This document shows positions 63,101 to 64,000 of a stretch of 64,000 bases of DNA, piece by piece. The notes under the pieces are model-generated. The model had not been told where the DNA came from. It made no database searches and worked only from the letters and a program-made list of their open reading frames with translations. This DNA is from Phaeosaccion multiseriatum (Eukaryota > Ochrophyta, other classes). The number at the start of each line of letters is the position of its first letter. Within the stretch, counting starts at the first letter, position 1. The stretch covers positions 2,356,001 to 2,420,000 of the forward strand of contig OZ218950.1 in assembly GCA_965112735.1 (NCBI GenBank), given 5' to 3'. Both the position numbers and the translations under genes were made by a program.

Positions 63101-63513
63101 GTCTTGATGAGCCCCGCAATGCCTGCCGCAGCCTCCGCGTGACCAAGGTTGGTCTTGATCGCTCCAACGACGAGACGGCGGGCTGTCGCCAGGTCGTGGT
63201 CTCCGTAGGTGCCGGCGATGGAAGCCCACTCCGTGCGGTCCCCGAGCGGCGTGCCCGTGCCGTGCGCCTCGATGAAGCTCACGTCGGACAGAGCGATGCC
63301 CGCCTCTGCTACGGAGTCCAAGACCGCGGCCTTCTGTGCCGCTTCGTTGGGGGCGGTGAGGGTCGTGCCGAGGCCCGTGTGATTGATGCAGGAGCCTCGA
63401 ATCACCGCCAATATGTTGTCTTGGGCCTCTATGGCGTCTTCGAGGCGCTTTAGCACGACGGCGCCACAGCCCTCTGCTCGCAGCCGCAGGGCACACGCAG
63501 CAAATGGAGGTGA
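6476..63513 (-). CDS. Giant multimodular type I polyketide synthase (5' end outside window)
   Basis: I read one continuous gene. Exons are 63513-62964, 62586-61467, 61321-60550, 60399-56875, 56738-56664, 56493-53560, 53430-53065, 52952-52401, 52244-51671, 51522-48453, 48285-43213, 43061-38004, 37852-32795, 32643-26548, 26398-20288, 20131-15860, 15719-10496 (with one extra base), 10378-7803 and 7602-6476. All introns are GT-AG and phases match at every junction. The visible product is about 18,040 residues, a megasynthase that would load acyl chains on phosphopantetheine-bearing ACPs and extend them with malonyl units. It holds eleven KS-based modules, a built-in HMG-CoA synthase/crotonase cassette and a membrane C terminus. 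Only M2, M7, M8 and M9 contain an AT (GHSLGE, and HAFHS, which suggests malonyl). No thioesterase or terminal reductase is seen. The gene continues past the right edge, because the first KS lacks its N-terminal half. The product is unknown. One transcript is inferred from unbroken splicing logic, not shown. Confidence 0.88.
9160..11180 (-). other. Module M11: KS-ACP, no AT, with a frameshift in the KS
   Basis: The KS N half ends exon 15719-10496 (MACRFPGG near 11150, DTACSSS near 10640). The C half opens exon 10378-7803 (YVRAEGCGAL, EAHGTGTVLGD, KTSVGHMEGASG, YGVGGTNAHVI). The frame shifts by one base at the four-A run 10885-10888. Skipping one base restores an uninterrupted KS and the correct splice phase. 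A linker with a poly-Gln run (near 9450-9470) leads to an ACP (LELGMDSLAVVQLV). There are no reductive domains. The ACP is the last carrier before the membrane part. Confidence 0.8.
11240..16480 (-). other. Module M10: KS-DH-ER-KR-ACP, no AT
   Basis: The KS N half (QTACSSSLVALD) is at the end of exon 20131-15860 and the C half (EAHGTGTALGD, KANIGHLEGAAG) starts exon 15719-10496. No AT is present: the KS is followed by a linker and a DH (HAVNNVVIIP; HPAVLDNATH). The ER (AASGGVGLAAVQYA), KR (GQANYAAANAAVDG) and ACP (GLDSLATAELR) follow. From DH to ACP it resembles M7/M8 more than M4-M6, so it looks like an M7/M8-type module that lost its AT. Confidence 0.85.
16540..20910 (-). other. Module M9: KS-AT-KR-ACP
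   Basis: The body exon is 20131-15860. The KS C-half and AT are close copies of those of M8 (GHSLGE, HAFHSPLM). Downstream there is no DH or ER. A different linker leads to a KR with YLISGGLGGLGLA, SSTSALLG and QSAYAGANAALDG, so Ser, Tyr and Asn are present. It lacks the LDD motif (HAAGVTGEKGML), which suggests other stereochemistry than the KRs of M4-M8 and M10. The ACP reads GLDSMASVEFR. The predicted product of this step is a beta-hydroxyl. Confidence 0.85.
20288..32030. repeat. Duplicated 6.26-kb PKS module (M7 and M8)
   Basis: Exon 26398-20288 and the part of exon 32643-26548 from the AT onward are nearly the same at DNA level, with offset about 6,260 bases. The KS N-halves at their ends are almost identical (FETLAEGGFLSLDW in both). 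The following introns (26547-26399 and 20287-20132) are also related, differing by a few bases of insertion. Confidence 0.9.
20960..27170 (-). other. Module M8: KS-AT-DH-ER-KR-ACP
   Basis: The body exon is 26398-20288. From AT to the next KS half it is nearly the same as M7, offset about 6,260 bases. Its own KS half (KTFD replaced by KAFDAAANGYVRGEG) matches M9 instead. The AT has GHSLGE and HAFHSPLM. The DH has the same HAVNNMVIIP variant. The ER, KR and ACP carry their catalytic motifs. It is predicted to add one malonyl unit with full reduction if the DH is active. Confidence 0.88.
27230..33430 (-). other. Module M7: KS-AT-DH-ER-KR-ACP
   Basis: This is a chimeric module. The C-terminal KS half at the start of exon 32643-26548 matches M5/M6 (KHLDDALAAGDTVLAVIEG). 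From the KS-AT linker (about 32050-31970) onward it matches M8 instead. The AT has GQGSQ, GHSLGE and HAFHS. The DH first motif reads HAVNNMVIIP, with Asn at the usual Gly, and the second motif is HPAVLDNATH. The ER (AASGGVGLAAVQYA), KR (GQANYAAANAAVDG, LDD in GVLDDKLL) and ACP (GLDSLSTVELR) look intact. Confidence 0.88.
33480..38640 (-). other. Module M6: KS-DH-ER-KR-ACP, no AT
   Basis: The body exon 37852-32795 is the last of the three near-identical modules. Its only visible difference from M5 is Asp for Gly just before the KR glycine motif (VVRDGTYVISGG). The preceding and following introns (38003-37853 and 32794-32644) are also identical, so the duplication unit includes an intron. Confidence 0.88.
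38690..43850 (-). other. Module M5: KS-DH-ER-KR-ACP, no AT
   Basis: The body exon 43061-38004 also carries the N-terminal half of the next KS. The domains and motifs are those of M4 with a normal GQANYAAANAAVDG loop. It is the same as M6 apart from one base that I can see (C at 39798 against T at 34589; Gly against Asp near the start of the KR). It is the middle copy of a 5,209-base tandem unit. All catalytic residues for full reduction appear present, which predicts a saturated two-carbon extension. Confidence 0.88.
43900..49075 (-). other. Module M4: KS-DH-ER-KR-ACP, no AT
   Basis: The KS is split by the intron 48452-48286 (DTACSSS before it; EVHGTGTSLGD and KTNIGHLEGAAG after it, with EVHG instead of EAHG). 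The linker then passes straight into a DH (HAVGGVVLMP; HPAVLDSAAH) with no AT. The ER (AASGGVGLVAVQIAQ), the KR (GGLGALGL, LDD motif in GVLDDRLL) and the ACP (GLDSMSTVELR) follow. The KR catalytic loop carries a duplicated YAAAN (15 bases, 44536-44565), unlike its sister modules. The malonyl unit must come from another AT, either in trans or from a neighbouring module. Confidence 0.85.
49150..50965 (-). other. Module M3: altered KS - ACP, no AT
   Basis: The KS follows the HMG synthase directly. The active-site Cys is present (DMACSSSFG) and the first His is kept but in HGLGSPMGD instead of HGTGTSLGD. The second catalytic His is replaced by Asn (PNMGNLEGAGG; codon at 49790-49792). MDPNQR is replaced by MDVNHR. 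A Ser/Gly homopolymer insertion (about 50035-50100) interrupts the domain. It lacks the intron that splits the other KS domains, which suggests a separate origin. An ACP follows (GLDSLALVEMR). Such a KS should accept and pass an acyl chain but not decarboxylate malonyl-ACP, so the module is probably non-elongating. Confidence 0.8.
51100..52640 (-). other. HMG-CoA synthase domain fused within the PKS
   Basis: Exons 52952-52401, 52244-51671 and 51522 onward. All family landmarks are present in order: NVGIHAMELYVP at the start; VGLGQEALGFC; EVGTESSVDYSKSIK with the catalytic Glu; INACYGGTAALLNAA with the catalytic Cys at 52131-52133; THMTHSHDFYKP; FAFHCTSTYLCKRG with the catalytic His at 51741-51743; and YSYGSGSAATLYSLKV. 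It should condense an acetyl group with a beta-ketoacyl-ACP, as bacterial beta-branching HMG synthases do. An unstructured Pro/Ser/Gln-rich linker separates it from the second ECH. It is full length (about 450 residues), so it is not a remnant. Confidence 0.92.
52800..53900 (-). other. Second crotonase (ECH) domain
   Basis: Exons 56493-53560 (end), 53430-53065 and the start of 52952-52401. It shows VSYRGEGGGVAVVEL, GRGRHFCTGVNPAEF (first oxyanion loop), VSHGKVLGGGLAAML across an intron (second oxyanion loop), YNHGNLPRGVCPG, and a C-terminal tail ending EALRRKGREG. In beta-branching systems the second ECH decarboxylates the intermediate to leave the methyl branch. The assignment of the individual step is inferred from position. 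Confidence 0.8.
53920..54570 (-). other. First crotonase (enoyl-CoA hydratase-like, ECH) domain
   Basis: The domain begins with LAYMSIAVPPKLTVES and shows the crotonase features GGSATEPFCLGAD (first oxyanion loop), VNGACRGGGMLF (second oxyanion loop) and FAFPEIRRGGLPG. In HMG-CoA synthase cassettes the first ECH dehydrates the HMG-like ACP intermediate. The order and fusion suggest this role, but I cannot assign dehydratase or decarboxylase from residues alone. Confidence 0.8.
54690..55560 (-). other. Three tandem acyl carrier proteins of M2
   Basis: Three ACPs repeat with an exact 339-base (113-residue) period. Each has a LGLDSLA core with the phosphopantetheine Ser at 55468-55470, 55129-55131 and 54790-54792, followed by ELVNW. 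The linkers (SKL..V.KSPRQGVSSPAS) are almost identical, so the array arose by recent duplication. A Trp nine residues after the Ser is present in all three and absent from the other ACPs of the protein. Tandem ACPs are typical at beta-branching sites in bacterial PKSs, where they raise throughput. Confidence 0.9.
55840..56738 (-). other. Degenerate ketoreductase domain of M2
   Basis: It is assembled from the micro-exon 56738-56664 (ARFVPQLSADW...SAETL) and the exon starting at 56493 (VVAGGASGMG, the NADPH-binding glycine motif). The Ser is kept (VLFSS). The catalytic block that reads GQANYAAAN in the other KRs reads KQADDVGAH here: Tyr is Asp and the following Asn is His. The QWGPW motif is replaced by VNLPLV. 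Reduction of the beta-keto group is therefore unlikely. This is a prediction from residues, not a measurement. Confidence 0.75.
62170..63513 (-). other. Module M1: partial KS - ACP, no AT
   Basis: Exon 63513-62964 and the start of exon 62586-61467. The C-terminal half of a ketosynthase is visible: EAHGTGTPLGD (first catalytic His), KTNLGHAEAAAG (second His) and NSFGFGGVNAHVI. The usual GYVRGEGCG box reads LRLRAEGCG, and PIEMSAL is replaced by RTEWASI, so this KS differs from all others here. An ACP follows (GMDSLALMELR, Ser codon near 62282-62284). No AT, KR or DH lies between them. The active-site Cys half would be to the right of the window. The acceptor at 63515-63514 is my best choice, but the exon start is uncertain. 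Confidence 0.75.
62587..62963 (-). repeat. Intron with (GTGA)n tetranucleotide repeat
   Basis: This 377-base intron (donor GTGCGT, acceptor TTTTGCAG) is mostly a GAGT/GTGA tetranucleotide repeat at 62711-62932. It is the longest intron in the visible part of the PKS gene. Confidence 0.85.
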
Positions 63514-64000
63514 CTGGAGGGTGAGCTAGGGGGTGGTCGAGCCGTGCTCATCAGGCTCATAAAAAAAGGACAATCTCAGACCCAAAGAAACACTCCCTGC
63601 TCATCCTGCACTTATCTCCTCCCTTATTTCCCCCCCTTCCTCTCCCTTTCCCTTTCTCCCTGTCTGTGCCCCTGCTCCTCTCCATCTCTCCCTGTCTCGC
63701 CCTCTCCCTCTCTCTCTCCCGCTACTACCTCTCTCGCTCTCCCGATCTTTCTCTCCATCTCCCCTTCTCTCCCTCCCTCTCTCATTCCCTCTCCCTCTCC
63801 CTCTCCCGCTCCTGCTCCCTCTCCCCCTGGCGCCTCTCTCCTTCTCCCCGCCTCCGCCTTTCCGTCTCCCTCTCCCTCTCCCTCTCACCGCCCTCCTTGC
63901 GGAGCTGGAAAGGGCCGTGAATCAGAGCGCTGCGGCAAGCAAGCTCTACCACATGCCAATCTCATTCTCGTCCTTCTAGTCTTCTATACAGTCTCGCAGG
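63514..64000 (-). other. Probable intron of the PKS gene with pyrimidine repeat; possible upstream exon end
   Basis: The + strand shows a CTCCCT-type low-complexity tract (about 63604-63893). On the - strand, just upstream of it, a short frame reading ...FQLRKEGG ends at a GTGAGAGG donor near 63889. This could be the end of the preceding PKS exon, but it does not resemble the expected first half of a KS, so I give it little weight. Confidence 0.3.

Noticed and set aside
6476-63513. Bacterial contamination
   Set aside because: Conserved GT-AG introns split most modules, an AATAAA follows the stop, and a plant-type sterol gene with introns lies next to it on the same sequence.
63601-63900. Arg/Gly/Glu-rich or Ser/Leu-rich open frames near the right edge
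   Set aside because: They are translations of a CTCCCT low-complexity tract inside a probable intron.

Overview
The window is nuclear DNA of a eukaryote, most likely a photosynthetic protist. Coding regions are broken by short GT-AG introns (about 110-380 bases), AATAAA signals follow stop codons, and introns and gene flanks are full of microsatellites ((CCCT)n, (GT)n, (GTGA)n). One gene encodes a cycloeucalenol cycloisomerase, a sterol enzyme of organisms that use the cycloartenol route. Short pyrimidine-type tandem repeats, few introns and a multimodular type I polyketide synthase (PKS) would fit a eustigmatophyte such as Nannochloropsis, but I cannot prove the genus and other algal groups remain possible.

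Layout. 1-284: a doubtful 3' end of a + strand gene. 782-2099 (+): a three-exon gene for a small secreted protein, Cys-rich at the N end and with GAPTAS repeats at the C end. 2100-3234: non-coding, with (TGA)n and a long (GT)n tract. 3235-4962 (-): four-exon CPI1. 4963-6406: non-coding, with a palindromic repeat present twice. 6476 to beyond the right end (-): one giant modular PKS gene. I can follow 19 exons from 63513 down to the stop at 6476. They total about 54.1 kb of coding sequence, about 18,040 residues, and the 5' end lies outside the window.

The giant protein reads, N to C: M1 KS-ACP (KS partial); M2 KS-AT-DH-ER-KR(degenerate)-ACP-ACP-ACP-ECH-ECH-HMG-CoA synthase; M3 KS(altered)-ACP; M4, M5, M6 KS-DH-ER-KR-ACP (near-identical, no AT); M7 and M8 KS-AT-DH-ER-KR-ACP; M9 KS-AT-KR-ACP; M10 KS-DH-ER-KR-ACP (no AT); M11 KS-ACP followed by a membrane-embedded C terminus with three membrane/hexapeptide units resembling the C-terminal part of Pls/PosA-type (epsilon-poly-lysine synthetase-like) proteins.

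The most striking system is a complete beta-branching cassette built into one eukaryotic polypeptide: an apparently disabled KR that would leave a beta-keto group, three tandem carrier proteins, two crotonase domains and an HMG-CoA synthase with its Glu/Cys/His in place, then a KS in which the second catalytic His is Asn. In bacteria the HMG-CoA synthase and crotonases of such cassettes mostly act as separate proteins. A Pls-like membrane domain at the end of a PKS is a second unusual feature. The gene also shows very recent module duplication (a 5,209-base unit repeated with one visible base change), module chimerism, nearly uniform AT domains and introns of the same phase splitting each KS, so that each module body is one symmetric exon.
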